Shown piece by piece: positions 51,596-59,428 of a stretch of 59,428 bases of DNA. The translations under genes were made by a program, and so were the position numbers. This DNA is from Candidatus Aenigmatarchaeota archaeon (GTDB lineage Archaea > Aenigmatarchaeota > Aenigmatarchaeia > QMZP01 > QMZT01). Numbering within the stretch: position 1 is the stretch's first letter; each line of letters opens with the position of its first letter. The stretch spans positions 1-59,428 of the forward strand of contig JAFGDH010000037.1 of NCBI GenBank assembly GCA_016932215.1, read 5' to 3'. The notes beneath the pieces are model-generated. The model saw only the letters and a list, made by a program, of their open reading frames with translations, made no database searches and was not told where the DNA came from.

Positions 51596-53002
51596 CTATC
51601 CCTTTATTACCCCTATCGGAATCATCCTTGCAACCTTTGTTGATATGCCAGATCCGTGTACGCTGTCTATTACAGATTCTACGTCTTTGTACGCAAGCGG
51701 GGCTTCCTCGGCAAGACTTTTCGGGCTGGTGGCCTGTGACACTATTCCCCTTTCCAGAAGTTCGCTCTTTATTTTGTCGCCCCAGAATTTTTTGATTGCA
51801 GCGTGCCTGCTCATAGCCCTTCCTGCACCATGCGCTGATGATCCGAAGCTTATTTCCATCGCCTTCGCGGATCCTTTCATAAGGTAGGAAGACGTCCCCA
51901 TGGTACCGGCTATTATTACCGGCGTGTCGGGGAATGACCTTGTTGCACCCTTCCTGTGAACATAAAGTTGTCTTTTCTCACCGTTAACCTTGTGCTCTTC
52001 GTATTTCACGATGTTGTGTGCTATTGCGTATATTGTTTTCATGTCCATGGATTCCCAGCCCCTCGAGAAAACCCTCTCGAAAACCTCTCTTATCCATTTG
52101 GTCATGACAGCACGGTTTGTAAAAGAATAGTTGGCCGCGCATTTCATCGCGGCGAAAAAATCCTGGCCCTCTTTGGAATTTACCGGTGCGCATGCGAGCT
52201 GGCTGTCCGGAAGCCATATGTTGTATTTTTTAACCGCCTGCTCCTGTATCTTCAGGTAATCTGTTGCTATCTGGTGTCCCAGCCCTCTTGAACCGCAGTG
52301 AAGCATTATTAAAACCTGCCCGGGCTTTTCGATTCCCCATGATTTTGCGGCATTCTTGTCGAATACGTGAGTGACTTCCTGTATTTCAAGGAAATGATTT
52401 CCGGCACCGAGCGTTCCCAGCTGAGGGGAGCCCCTCTTTTTTGCCAGGTCAGAAACCTTCCCGGGGTCTGCATCTTCCATGCATCCCATTTCCTCCGTCC
52501 TGTCCTGGTCTTCCTTTGTTATATATCCCCTGTCCACTGCCCAGTTTATCCCGTGCTTTAGAACCTCTTCAAGATCATCTGGCGACAGCCTCAGCCTGCC
52601 CTTGGCGCCGACACCTGAAGGAATGGCCTTGAAAAGTGACGGTACAAGCCTGTCAGCCTCTTTCCTCACGTCATCCGATGACAGATTTGTTCTGATGAGA
52701 TTTATACCGCAGTTTATATCAAAACCGCACAGACCTGCCGATATGACGCCATCCTGATCATCGAAAGCCGATACTGCTCCCATTGGCAGTCCGTAGCCCC
52801 AGTGCATGTCAGGCAGTCCGACAACGGGGTTAACCACACCAGGAAGGCACGCAACGTTAGTCAGCTGCTGTACTGCGGCATCCTCTATCGCATCCATTAT
52901 CTTCTGGTTGGCTATCACCCTGGCGTCAACCCTCATTTCCTTTCTGGACTTCTTCGGGAGATTCCATTCGAACTTGTTTATTTTTTCCAGATTTTCTTTC
53001 AT
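51596..53002 (-). CDS. rtcB: RNA-splicing ligase RtcB
   Basis: GTP-dependent RNA ligase joining tRNA halves after intron removal. The 468 residues show the conserved blocks PDMHWGYGLPMGAVSAFD, CGFDINCGINLI (metal-binding Asp and Cys), GTLGAGNHFLEIQ, LHCGSRGLGHQI, AHNIVKYEEH, and GTMGTSSYLM with SSAHGAGRAMSR, whose His is the guanylylation site (usual form SCHGAGR; the Cys is Ala here). The archease gene lies 42 bases upstream on the same strand. The intron-containing tRNA-Ile at 30340 is a visible substrate. Confidence 0.96.
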   Translation of the reverse strand: MKENLEKINKFEWNLPKKSRKEMRVDARVIANQKIMDAIEDAAVQQLTNVACLPGVVNPVVGLPDMHWGYGLPMGAVSAFDDQDGVISAGLCGFDINCGINLIRTNLSSDDVRKEADRLVPSLFKAIPSGVGAKGRLRLSPDDLEEVLKHGINWAVDRGYITKEDQDRTEEMGCMEDADPGKVSDLAKKRGSPQLGTLGAGNHFLEIQEVTHVFDKNAAKSWGIEKPGQVLIMLHCGSRGLGHQIATDYLKIQEQAVKKYNIWLPDSQLACAPVNSKEGQDFFAAMKCAANYSFTNRAVMTKWIREVFERVFSRGWESMDMKTIYAIAHNIVKYEEHKVNGEKRQLYVHRKGATRSFPDTPVIIAGTMGTSSYLMKGSAKAMEISFGSSAHGAGRAMSRHAAIKKFWGDKIKSELLERGIVSQATSPKSLAEEAPLAYKDVESVIDSVHGSGISTKVARMIPIGVIKG

Positions 53003-53044
53003 CTTATCACACCATTAGATATGCAATTGTTTACTTAAATCTGT

Positions 53045-53455
53045 TCATATGTCAAGAGAAACCCTTGTTTTATAACCTTTGTCTGTTTTTTCGAATAGAT
53101 ATTTGTAATTGGTTACAGCCTTTACTACGGTTCCTCCCTTTGAAGGATCGGATTCCTCGCCGTAAATCTCCGCCTTTAAATATTTTTCATTTATTTCAAC
53201 AATCCTGAATTCAGAAAAAAACATCATATCTATGTCAACGGTGCTTATCAGTTCCTGGAGCCAGTTGAACATGAGCTCTCCCGGGTTGCGTCCTCTGACT
53301 TCTATTATCTTATTTTCCGTTTTTCCTATTTTTTCGATTTGGCATATTACTGAAAAAAGAGCACGTGCGGAGTTCTCGAAAACCTCTTTAAGGTCCTTCC
53401 CGTAAGCCTCGAACATCACATCCGAAGTCAAATCGTCTATAAACCTGTATTTCAT
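53045..53455 (-). CDS. Archease (RtcB activator)
   Basis: Small cofactor that speeds RtcB guanylylation and multiple turnover. The 136 residues begin with FIDDLTSDVMFEAYGKDLKEVFENSARALFSVI, the archease strand-helix in which the acidic metal-binding residues lie (the usual His before the Asp pair is replaced by Thr-Ser here), continue with LMFNWLQELISTVDIDMMFFSEF, and end VVKAVTNYKYLFEKTDKGYKTRVSLDI, matching the family's C-terminal Lys/Asp block. It directly precedes rtcB, so the pair forms an operon. Confidence 0.93.
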   Translation of the reverse strand: MKYRFIDDLTSDVMFEAYGKDLKEVFENSARALFSVICQIEKIGKTENKIIEVRGRNPGELMFNWLQELISTVDIDMMFFSEFRIVEINEKYLKAEIYGEESDPSKGGTVVKAVTNYKYLFEKTDKGYKTRVSLDI

Positions 53456-53525
53456 ATAAACAAATTACCATTTTTTGAATTTAAAAGTCGTTTGACTAAG
53501 GAGGAATAAATAAATATAGGATACC

Positions 53526-53957
53526 TTACAGTCCCTCTATGTCATATTTGTATATTATGTCCTGGGCCCCTTTGCACTGCAGCGACTGCAAAACAAACTC
53601 GTATAGCGTATTGTTGGCCGGTATTATGTATGTTTGTATGTTTTGTGAGGACACGTTTAGGCCGCCGAGCCTTTGCGGGATCGTGTACCTTTGCCCTGTT
53701 GTGTTGGATGTGTATGTGAGTCTGGCGGAAAAGCCACTAAGATCCACGTCTCCCGTGTTGAATATGTGAAGTGTCAGGTTCCCGTTACCGAAATACGCTC
53801 TCTGGATAAGGATACCTGCTCTTGAACAAAGAGCGAGTTCTGACCTTTGCTGTTCAACGAACTGCGTTGCCCACCCGGCCAAAATCCCTGCGACTATCAT
53901 AGTAAAGGCTATTAACATTATAACAGCAATCAAGGGCGAAATACCTTTCCTCATCAT
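53526..53957 (-). CDS. Archaeal type IV pilin
   Basis: Exported pilin. MMRKGISPLIAVIMLIAFTMIVAG gives a basic leader, the Gly before the cleavage point and the ISPLIAVI helix typical of archaeal DUF1628-type pilins. The rest is a beta domain with LTLHIFNTGDVDLSGFSARLTYTSNTT, an archaellin/pilin-like strand pattern, two cysteines (LCSR and LQCKG) and several N-glycosylation sequons, which fits the GlcNAc transferase at the left edge. It follows a second pilin by four bases on the same strand, so the two form an operon. Confidence 0.9.
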   Translation of the reverse strand: MMRKGISPLIAVIMLIAFTMIVAGILAGWATQFVEQQRSELALCSRAGILIQRAYFGNGNLTLHIFNTGDVDLSGFSARLTYTSNTTGQRYTIPQRLGGLNVSSQNIQTYIIPANNTLYEFVLQSLQCKGAQDIIYKYDIEGL

Positions 53958-53961
53958 AATT

Positions 53962-54450
53962 TTACTCCTTTGTGATATCGTTTCCTGTTACTCTGGCGAA
54001 TGACTGTGGGCAAGCCATGTTGAGCACCTTTATCTCCTCGCTTGTCGATCCGATAGCAGAGTAGTCACCTTCTGTACCATTCATGTCAACAATTATTATC
54101 GCGGATCTCTGTTCCTTGAGCGGGTTGTTTTCTGTTATTGTGGGACTTATTGACAGGTCACTTGACGTTGAATTGTATAGCACGACACTGGTCGCGTTCA
54201 GTATCTGAACCTCGAACCCGTGAAGATCTATTTTTCCGTTGTTTGTTATTTTCAGCGTCAGGTTTTTTGTGGAACTTTTGTATGTGGCGGAATCGATGCT
54301 GTATGTTGAATATGATGCACAGGAACTCGCACCGCCAATTTCGTTGTTTACCCACTGGGTAACCCAGCTCGATATCATCACCCCAACTGCAACTGTTATT
54401 CCGATAAGTATGACAGCAGCTATTACAGGAGATACCCCCTTCATTCCCAT
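53962..54450 (-). CDS. Archaeal type IV pilin
   Basis: Exported pilin. MGMKGVSPVIAAVILIGITVAVG has the KG/VSPVIA cleavage motif, one of the most typical archaeal prepilin leaders; the actual start may be the second ATG (54444). The mature domain has NLTLKITNNGKIDLHGFEVQILN, a strand pair like that of the neighbour pilin, two or three cysteines, and many Asn-x-Ser/Thr sequons. First gene of the two-pilin operon. Together with the motor ATPase at 49544 it argues for a working pilus. Confidence 0.9.
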   Translation of the reverse strand: MGMKGVSPVIAAVILIGITVAVGVMISSWVTQWVNNEIGGASSCASYSTYSIDSATYKSSTKNLTLKITNNGKIDLHGFEVQILNATSVVLYNSTSSDLSISPTITENNPLKEQRSAIIIVDMNGTEGDYSAIGSTSEEIKVLNMACPQSFARVTGNDITKE

Positions 54451-54630
54451 ATTTAATATCTTGACAGTGTTCCCTAATATATATTATTTCCTTAATCCCT
54501 TATTACGTTTATCATTTACTACAAACAGCGAAAAAAGTTACAAAAGCTTTAAAAATGATTGATTGAAAAGAATTTGTTAACATGGTAAATGATTTAAGGT
54601 ATTCGTAACTGAAACTGATGAGGTGATTTT

Positions 54631-57270
54631 GTGGAAGAAAAAATGGTTTATATGTTTGACGAGGTCAAGGGTGGAAATACACCTGAAAATATAATTTTAC
54701 TGGGTAACAAGGGAGCCCAGCTTTCGGAAATGACCGGAATAGGGCTACCCGTGCCTCCCGGTTTCACTATAACGACCAAGGCATGTGTTGCCTTTTATGA
54801 GGAAGGAAAGAAATGGCCGGCCGGTCTGGAGTCCCAGGTCAAAAAAGAGCTCTCCAAACTGGAGGAGAATACCGGGAAGAAGCTTGGAGGATCGCAAAAT
54901 CCGCTCTTCCTTTCTGTCAGATCCGGCAGTTATGTGTCAATGCCGGGCATGATGGACACGGTTCTGAACCTCGGGATGAATGATCAGAGCGTGCTGGCAC
55001 TCGCTAAAATGACAGATAACGAAAGGGGCGCATGGGACTCTTACCGGAGATTCATACAGATGTTTGGGGACGTCGTGATGGGTATAGAGCATTCCAAATT
55101 CGAGGAGATGCTGGATAAATTAAAGGAAAACTGCGGGGCGAAATATGATACTGATCTTACTGCAGAAAACCTGAAAGACCTGGTTGAAGATTACAAAAAG
55201 CTCGTTCATTCAGAAAATGGGAAATCATTCCCGGATGAACCATGGGAACAGTTAAAGATGTCGATAGACGCGGTTTTCGGTTCATGGAACAACAACAGGG
55301 CAATAAAATACAGGAAGATACACAAACTGAGGAATGATGCCGGAACGGGTGTCAATGTTCAGAGCATGGTTTTCGGTAACCTGGGAAATGACTGCGCCAC
55401 GGGTGTGGGATTTACCAGGAACCCGTCAAACGGCGATAAAGAGCACTACGGAGAATACCTCATAAACGCTCAGGGAGAGGATGTCGTGGCGGGCATAAGA
55501 ACACCTAAACATATAGATGATCTGAAAAAGGAAATGCCAAAAGCGTATGAAGAGCTTGTTAAAATATACGGCCTTCTCGAAAAACATTACAGGGACATGC
55601 AGGACTTTGAATTCACGATAGAGAAAGGAAAACTTTTCATTCTCCAGACAAGATCCGGCAAAAGGACAGTCCACGCAGCCGTTAAGATAGCGGTTGACAT
55701 GGAAAGGGAAGGAATAATAGACAAGAAAAAGGCCGTTATGAGAATAAAGCCGGAACAGCTGGATCAGCTTCTTCACAAGCAGCTCGATCCCGTAGCCAAG
55801 GAAAAGGAAGAGCCTGTTGCCAAGGGGCTTCCAGCTTCTCCCGGGGCTGCGGTCGGGAAGGTCGTTTTCACGGCCGAAGAGGCGGCCAGGATGGTCGATG
55901 AAAACCCCGACGAGAAGGTGGTTCTGGTCAGAACAGAAACAAGCCCGGAAGATATCGAGGGAATGCATGCCGCCGAGGGTATACTCACTGCGAGGGGCGG
56001 TATGACATCTCATGCCGCGGTAGTGGCAAGGGGGATGGGTAAATGCTGCGTTGCGGGCTGTGATGACATCGTTGTCAGCGAATCGGAAAGGAGTTTCAAA
56101 ATACCAAGCAAAAACAACATAATCATACGGGAGGGGGAATGCATAAGCCTTGACGGCTCAACCGGCGAGGTTTTCGTGGGTAAAATCGATCTGATCGAGC
56201 CGGAAATATCCGGGGAATTCGGCCGGCTGATGGAATGGGTAGACGGATTCAAGAAACTGAAGGTCAAGGCAAATGCGGACACACCCCACGATGCGAGTAT
56301 CGCCAGAAAATTCGGCGCTGAGGGAATAGGGCTCTGCAGGACCGAGCACATGTTCTTCAAGCCGGAAAGGATAATGGCGATGAGAGAGATGATACTCGCG
56401 GATAATCTGGACGGGAGGAAAAGGGCTCTTGACAAAATACTCCCCTACCAGAAAGAGGATTTCAGGGGGCTTTTCAAAGTCATGGGCGGCCTTCCGATAA
56501 TTATAAGATTGCTTGATCCCCCCCTTCACGAATTCCTTCCGAGCGAAGATAGGGACATCACTGAGGTTGCGGAAAGCATGGGTGTTTCTCCGGAGAAAAT
56601 AAGGGACACCATAAAAAACCTTCACGAGTTAAATCCTATGTTGGGTTTCAGGGGATGCAGACTTACCGTGAAATACCCAGAGATTACCGAGATGCAGGCG
56701 AGGGCCATATTCGAGGCCGCTCTGGAAGCAAAGGAGGAAGGTCATGACCCAAAACCGGAAATAGAGGTACCCCTCATAGGGAACGTCAGGGAATTTTCCC
56801 TTGTGAGAAAAATTATTGACGGTGTAGCTGAAGATATTGGAATCAGGGATAAAATCAAATACAAAGTAGGCACGATGATAGAGGTTCCACGGGCAGCCCT
56901 TACGGCGGATGAGATAGCAAAGGAAGCTGATTTCATGTCTTTCGGAACGAATGATCTAACCCAGATGGGCTGCGGATTCTCAAGAGATGATTCCGGGAAG
57001 TTCCTCGGGCTCTATGTGGAGAAAGGATTATACGAAATGGACCCATTCCAGTCGATTGATCAGGAAGGCGTGGGGAAGCTCATGCGAATTTGCATCGATA
57101 ACGCAAGGAAAACGAATCCCAAAATAGAGATCGGTATATGCGGTGAGCATGGCGGGGAACCGGAGTCGGTGAAATTCTGCCATAAGATAGGCCTGAATGA
57201 CGTGAGCTGCTCGCCTTTCAGGGTCCCTATAGCAAGGCTCGCTGCAGCACAGGCGGCAATAGAGCAATAA
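54631..57270 (+). CDS. ppdK: Pyruvate, phosphate dikinase
   Basis: Reversibly converts pyruvate, ATP and phosphate to PEP, AMP and PPi. The 879 residues have the ATP-grasp domain (LLGNKGAQLSEMTGIGLPVPPGFTITT and VRSGSYVSMPGMMDTVLNLG), the phospho-His domain with GGMTSHAAVVARGMGKCCVAG, and the C-terminal PEP barrel with GIGLCRTEHMFF, GFRGCRL, SFGTNDLTQMGCGFSRDD and IGICGEHGG. The GTG at 54631 follows GAGGTGAT at short distance; ATG 54643 is the alternative. AAGCTTTAAAAATG at 54543-54556 is the probable promoter. Confidence 0.97.
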   Translation: MEEKMVYMFDEVKGGNTPENIILLGNKGAQLSEMTGIGLPVPPGFTITTKACVAFYEEGKKWPAGLESQVKKELSKLEENTGKKLGGSQNPLFLSVRSGSYVSMPGMMDTVLNLGMNDQSVLALAKMTDNERGAWDSYRRFIQMFGDVVMGIEHSKFEEMLDKLKENCGAKYDTDLTAENLKDLVEDYKKLVHSENGKSFPDEPWEQLKMSIDAVFGSWNNNRAIKYRKIHKLRNDAGTGVNVQSMVFGNLGNDCATGVGFTRNPSNGDKEHYGEYLINAQGEDVVAGIRTPKHIDDLKKEMPKAYEELVKIYGLLEKHYRDMQDFEFTIEKGKLFILQTRSGKRTVHAAVKIAVDMEREGIIDKKKAVMRIKPEQLDQLLHKQLDPVAKEKEEPVAKGLPASPGAAVGKVVFTAEEAARMVDENPDEKVVLVRTETSPEDIEGMHAAEGILTARGGMTSHAAVVARGMGKCCVAGCDDIVVSESERSFKIPSKNNIIIREGECISLDGSTGEVFVGKIDLIEPEISGEFGRLMEWVDGFKKLKVKANADTPHDASIARKFGAEGIGLCRTEHMFFKPERIMAMREMILADNLDGRKRALDKILPYQKEDFRGLFKVMGGLPIIIRLLDPPLHEFLPSEDRDITEVAESMGVSPEKIRDTIKNLHELNPMLGFRGCRLTVKYPEITEMQARAIFEAALEAKEEGHDPKPEIEVPLIGNVREFSLVRKIIDGVAEDIGIRDKIKYKVGTMIEVPRAALTADEIAKEADFMSFGTNDLTQMGCGFSRDDSGKFLGLYVEKGLYEMDPFQSIDQEGVGKLMRICIDNARKTNPKIEIGICGEHGGEPESVKFCHKIGLNDVSCSPFRVPIARLAAAQAAIEQ

Positions 57271-57338
57271 ATGCAAACTTTCGCATTTTAAACAGTTTAA
57301 AAACACAGAATACAAAAATAAACCAGTTGGGTGTTAAT

Positions 57339-57875
57339 ATGGTAAAAGTAAAAGAAGTTATGAAGAAGCACGTGGTCACGATAGGACCCGAAGTCGACAT
57401 GTACACTGTTGCAAAGATACTGACCAACAACAGGATAGGATGCGCAGTGATAGTTCAGAAAGACATCCCGACAGGGATAGTCACGACCAACGATATTGTG
57501 ACACTGATAGCCAAGAAGAAAGACCCGCAAAAAATCAAGGCTGGCGAATTCTGGAAAAGCAAAAAAAGGCCTTTCGAGAGCGTTAACCCCAATCAGAACA
57601 TACTGAACGTTACCAAGAAAATGATAAAGACCGGTATCAAGAGGTTCCCGGTTGTAGACAAAGACCAGCTTAAGGGAATAATATCGGTCAAGGAAATACT
57701 TCTGGTTTCCCCGGAACTGATAGAAATACTCTCGGAAAAGCTCAAGTCAAAGGTGGAATCCGTAGTCAGGCCGGATGAAGAGATATCAGGCATTTGCGAG
57801 AACTGCGACGCATATTCCGATGAACTGGTCAATATCGAAGGAAGATGGATCTGTCCCGACTGCACTGGAGACTAG
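57339..57875 (+). CDS. CBS-pair protein with C-terminal zinc ribbon
   Basis: Two CBS domains followed by a zinc ribbon; probably a nucleotide-sensing regulator. CBS1 is VKEVMKKHVVTIGPEVDMYTVAKILTNNRIGCAVIVQKDIPTGIVTTNDIV, CBS2 covers about residues 75-125 with FPVVDKDQLKGIISVKEIL. The ribbon CENCDAYSDELVNIEGRWICPDC has two CxxC pairs. ATG 57339 is chosen because the family begins at VKVKEVM; the frame start at 57327 adds four residues. It lies 68 bases after ppdK. Its stop codon and that of the convergent surface-protein gene overlap in one CTAG (57872-57875). Confidence 0.88.
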   Translation: MVKVKEVMKKHVVTIGPEVDMYTVAKILTNNRIGCAVIVQKDIPTGIVTTNDIVTLIAKKKDPQKIKAGEFWKSKKRPFESVNPNQNILNVTKKMIKTGIKRFPVVDKDQLKGIISVKEILLVSPELIEILSEKLKSKVESVVRPDEEISGICENCDAYSDELVNIEGRWICPDCTGD

Positions 57876-59428
57876 GTGCATGAAGGTTCCGGTTCCTGGT
57901 CGCTTATCCAGTTTTCAGGACCATCACCGTTTGATATTCTTTTTATGATTTTGTTTTCACCTGCCTGGATATCCCAACCCTCCATATAATTTTCCCATGA
58001 AACAAAATCTATTTTTTCATTTTCACTGTTTCTTAATGTTAATTCATCACCGGTGTTACTGAGGGATAAAGTAAGCCCGCCGGCTGACGGCGAGCAGTTG
58101 AACATTTCAAAAAAACCATAATCCTTTCTCGCAATTGTGAAGTAGGAACCGGAACCTAAAGACAAACCTTCAGGAAAACTCCAGTTTCCTGAGTTATCCG
58201 ATATTCTCCATCCTGCTAGATTAACAGTTTCGTTGAGCGGGTTGTAAATCTTTATCCATTCCCTTTCCGTTTCCTTGCCGGGCGTATCGTACATAACTTC
58301 GGCAAACATCAGATGAAGTGAAATATTATTACAGGTTCCATTAATCTCACAATCATTTTCACATAGAGTTGAATTTTCCCCCTCTTCACATATCCCGTTA
58401 CCGCAGCAGGGAACAACATCCTCGTAAGAACACGATTCTTCCGTGTAATTGTAGTAATCATTCGTGCATGCGTCGTTATCGTCACAACCCGGACAATCCG
58501 GTTCCCCCTGTTCCCCCTCTTCGCATAAACCGTTACCTTCGCACGGAATTATCGTTTCGCAAAGACATTCGCTGTTGCTAAGTTCTTCACACGTTCCGCA
58601 AGTTATGTTGCACAAGAAACATTCCCTGCTCTCTTCAGGTTTGTTTTTTTCGCTGCCGCAGGAATTCAGATCAGTACATTCCCTTTCCTCTGTACCATCT
58701 GTGCAATCCCCCCACCCTGAACACACCCACGATTCTTCACACTGGCCTTTTTCGTGGCCTGTACAATCCGGTTCGCAATCCGTGCAGTCGTCCCAGATCA
58801 CCGAGTTTTTACATATCGCAGTGTAGCCGTCATCACATGTTTTTTCCGAATCTCTGCATACTATTTCGTCACACCCTGCCGGGGTCGCGGTTTTATTGTT
58901 CATCCAGTCGGATGACGAATCGCTGTCAGTGAAACCATTACGCTTGATCGTTTTACTTTCATCAGCGAATATATCCCAACCATCGGCAAAGCCTTCCCAG
59001 GAGACAGTATCTATTACTTTCCCCCCTCTTCCCTCAAGGACGAGAATGTCCCCATCATTATTCATCGTTCTTGAAAAACCGGAGATGTCGGGGTAACATC
59101 CGTACTCTTCATAAAATCCGCCCGCGTCTCTTGCCACGACGATGTAATCTTCCGGATCCAGCAGAGTTCCTTCAGGGAATTCCCACCTGTAATCGTTATC
59201 AGAAACGGAATACCCGGTGAGGTCGAAAATAACGTCTGCCGGATTGTATATTTCAAACCACTCCTTTTTGTTCTCCGGTTTTTCTGAGTCATACAATACC
59301 TCTGTGAAAATAATGGAAGCGGGGCAGTCATCGGGGCAGGATTCAAGTATCTCCTCGGCTTCGCATATACCATTACCGCAACAACTGATAACTTTTTCAC
59401 ACAAGCACTTTTCCTCGTCAAAGATTTC
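57872..59428 (-). CDS. Large Cys-rich surface protein with lamin-tail domains, 5' part outside window
   Basis: The frame is open through the right edge (519 codons seen), so the N-terminus and any signal peptide are missing. Two lamin-tail (LTD) domains are visible, each with FTEVLYD or FAEVMYD, EW-x-(E/K)-IYNP, DLTGYSVSDN or NLAGWRISDN, WxFPEG and VSWE. Between and around them are Cys-rich repeats: CCGNGICE three-fold in variants (also CEGNGLCEEGE), CxxCxxTC blocks, and SGWGDCTDGTEERECTD resembling a thrombospondin type 1 repeat. Very acidic and Cys-rich, so extracellular and disulfide-linked. Probably an adhesion or surface-structure protein; function is not shown. Confidence 0.85.
   Translation of the reverse strand, partial: EIFDEEKCLCEKVISCCGNGICEAEEILESCPDDCPASIIFTEVLYDSEKPENKKEWFEIYNPADVIFDLTGYSVSDNDYRWEFPEGTLLDPEDYIVVARDAGGFYEEYGCYPDISGFSRTMNNDGDILVLEGRGGKVIDTVSWEGFADGWDIFADESKTIKRNGFTDSDSSSDWMNNKTATPAGCDEIVCRDSEKTCDDGYTAICKNSVIWDDCTDCEPDCTGHEKGQCEESWVCSGWGDCTDGTEERECTDLNSCGSEKNKPEESRECFLCNITCGTCEELSNSECLCETIIPCEGNGLCEEGEQGEPDCPGCDDNDACTNDYYNYTEESCSYEDVVPCCGNGICEEGENSTLCENDCEINGTCNNISLHLMFAEVMYDTPGKETEREWIKIYNPLNETVNLAGWRISDNSGNWSFPEGLSLGSGSYFTIARKDYGFFEMFNCSPSAGGLTLSLSNTGDELTLRNSENEKIDFVSWENYMEGWDIQAGENKIIKRISNGDGPENWISDQEPEPSCT

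Noticed and set aside
54575-54630. Box C/D-type sRNA ahead of ppdK
   Set aside because: CTGA and TGATGA words occur, but not in C-D'-C'-D order with usable spacing; the segment is better explained as the ppdK leader.

Overview
The window is archaeal chromosomal DNA with almost every gene intact. The evidence is an A-type ATP synthase operon, a family B DNA polymerase, Orc1/Cdc6, RadA and RPA, archaeal DnaG, a thermosome, an archaeal-type CCA-adding enzyme, ribosomal proteins P1, P0/L10, L1 and eS26, EndoQ, an RtcB/archease pair, TATA boxes placed for leaderless mRNAs, and pilins with archaeal class III signal peptides. AUA is a common isoleucine codon (four in a row at 4645-4656) and a tRNA-Ile with a UAU anticodon is encoded. 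The gene set suggests an uncultivated DPANN-like or deep euryarchaeal lineage; I cannot place it more precisely from sequence alone.

Layout. 1-440: start of a GlcNAc-1-P transferase. 486-8454: the complete ATP synthase operon H-I-K-E-C-F-A-B-D. 8473-15959: Yip1 protein, archaeal NAC, DNA polymerase B, a 450-base spacer with short repeats, a TctA-family permease, a small Cys-rich membrane protein, a methyltransferase and an HTH regulator. 15961-19063: a replication locus on the minus strand, running Orc1/Cdc6, a shortened PolD small subunit (DP1), a phosphoesterase, with a candidate replication origin upstream of Orc1/Cdc6. 19064-23617: aminotransferase and two acetyl-CoA synthetase genes of different type. 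23624-29031: TrkA-like protein, a pilin and four paralogous lipoproteins. 29032-33411: EndoQ, intron-containing tRNA-Ile(UAU), thermosome, coiled-coil protein and pilin. 33455-42096: AlaRS, PEP synthase, P1, L10, L1 and CCA enzyme. 42148-49504: CBS protein, TOPRIM protein, DnaG, small nucleic-acid proteins, RadA and RPA. 49544-54450: pilus/secretion ATPase, eS26, RtcB, archease and two pilins. 54631-59428: PPDK, CBS protein and the end of a large Cys-rich surface protein.

How the genes fit together. Energy and carbon: the ATP synthase rotor carries a sodium-type binding signature, acetate and acetyl-CoA can be interconverted, and PpsA plus PPDK connect pyruvate with PEP. Replication and repair: Orc1, DP1, PolB, DnaG, RadA, RPA and EndoQ. 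RNA: the split tRNA gene, RtcB with archease, the CCA enzyme (the tRNA has no encoded CCA) and an LigT-type protein. Surface: N-glycosylation enzyme, four pilins with one motor ATPase, lipoproteins and a lamin-tail-domain protein.

The strongest unexpected signals are: (1) a 43-nt hairpin motif, identical in spacing and with compensatory base changes, found as the leader of three unrelated genes; (2) a DP1 homologue that has lost every metal-binding motif of its phosphoesterase domain; (3) an origin candidate with an ORB-like element between two 15-bp palindromes; (4) tRNA-Ile(UAU) interrupted by a 48-nt intron; (5) the four-lipoprotein array.
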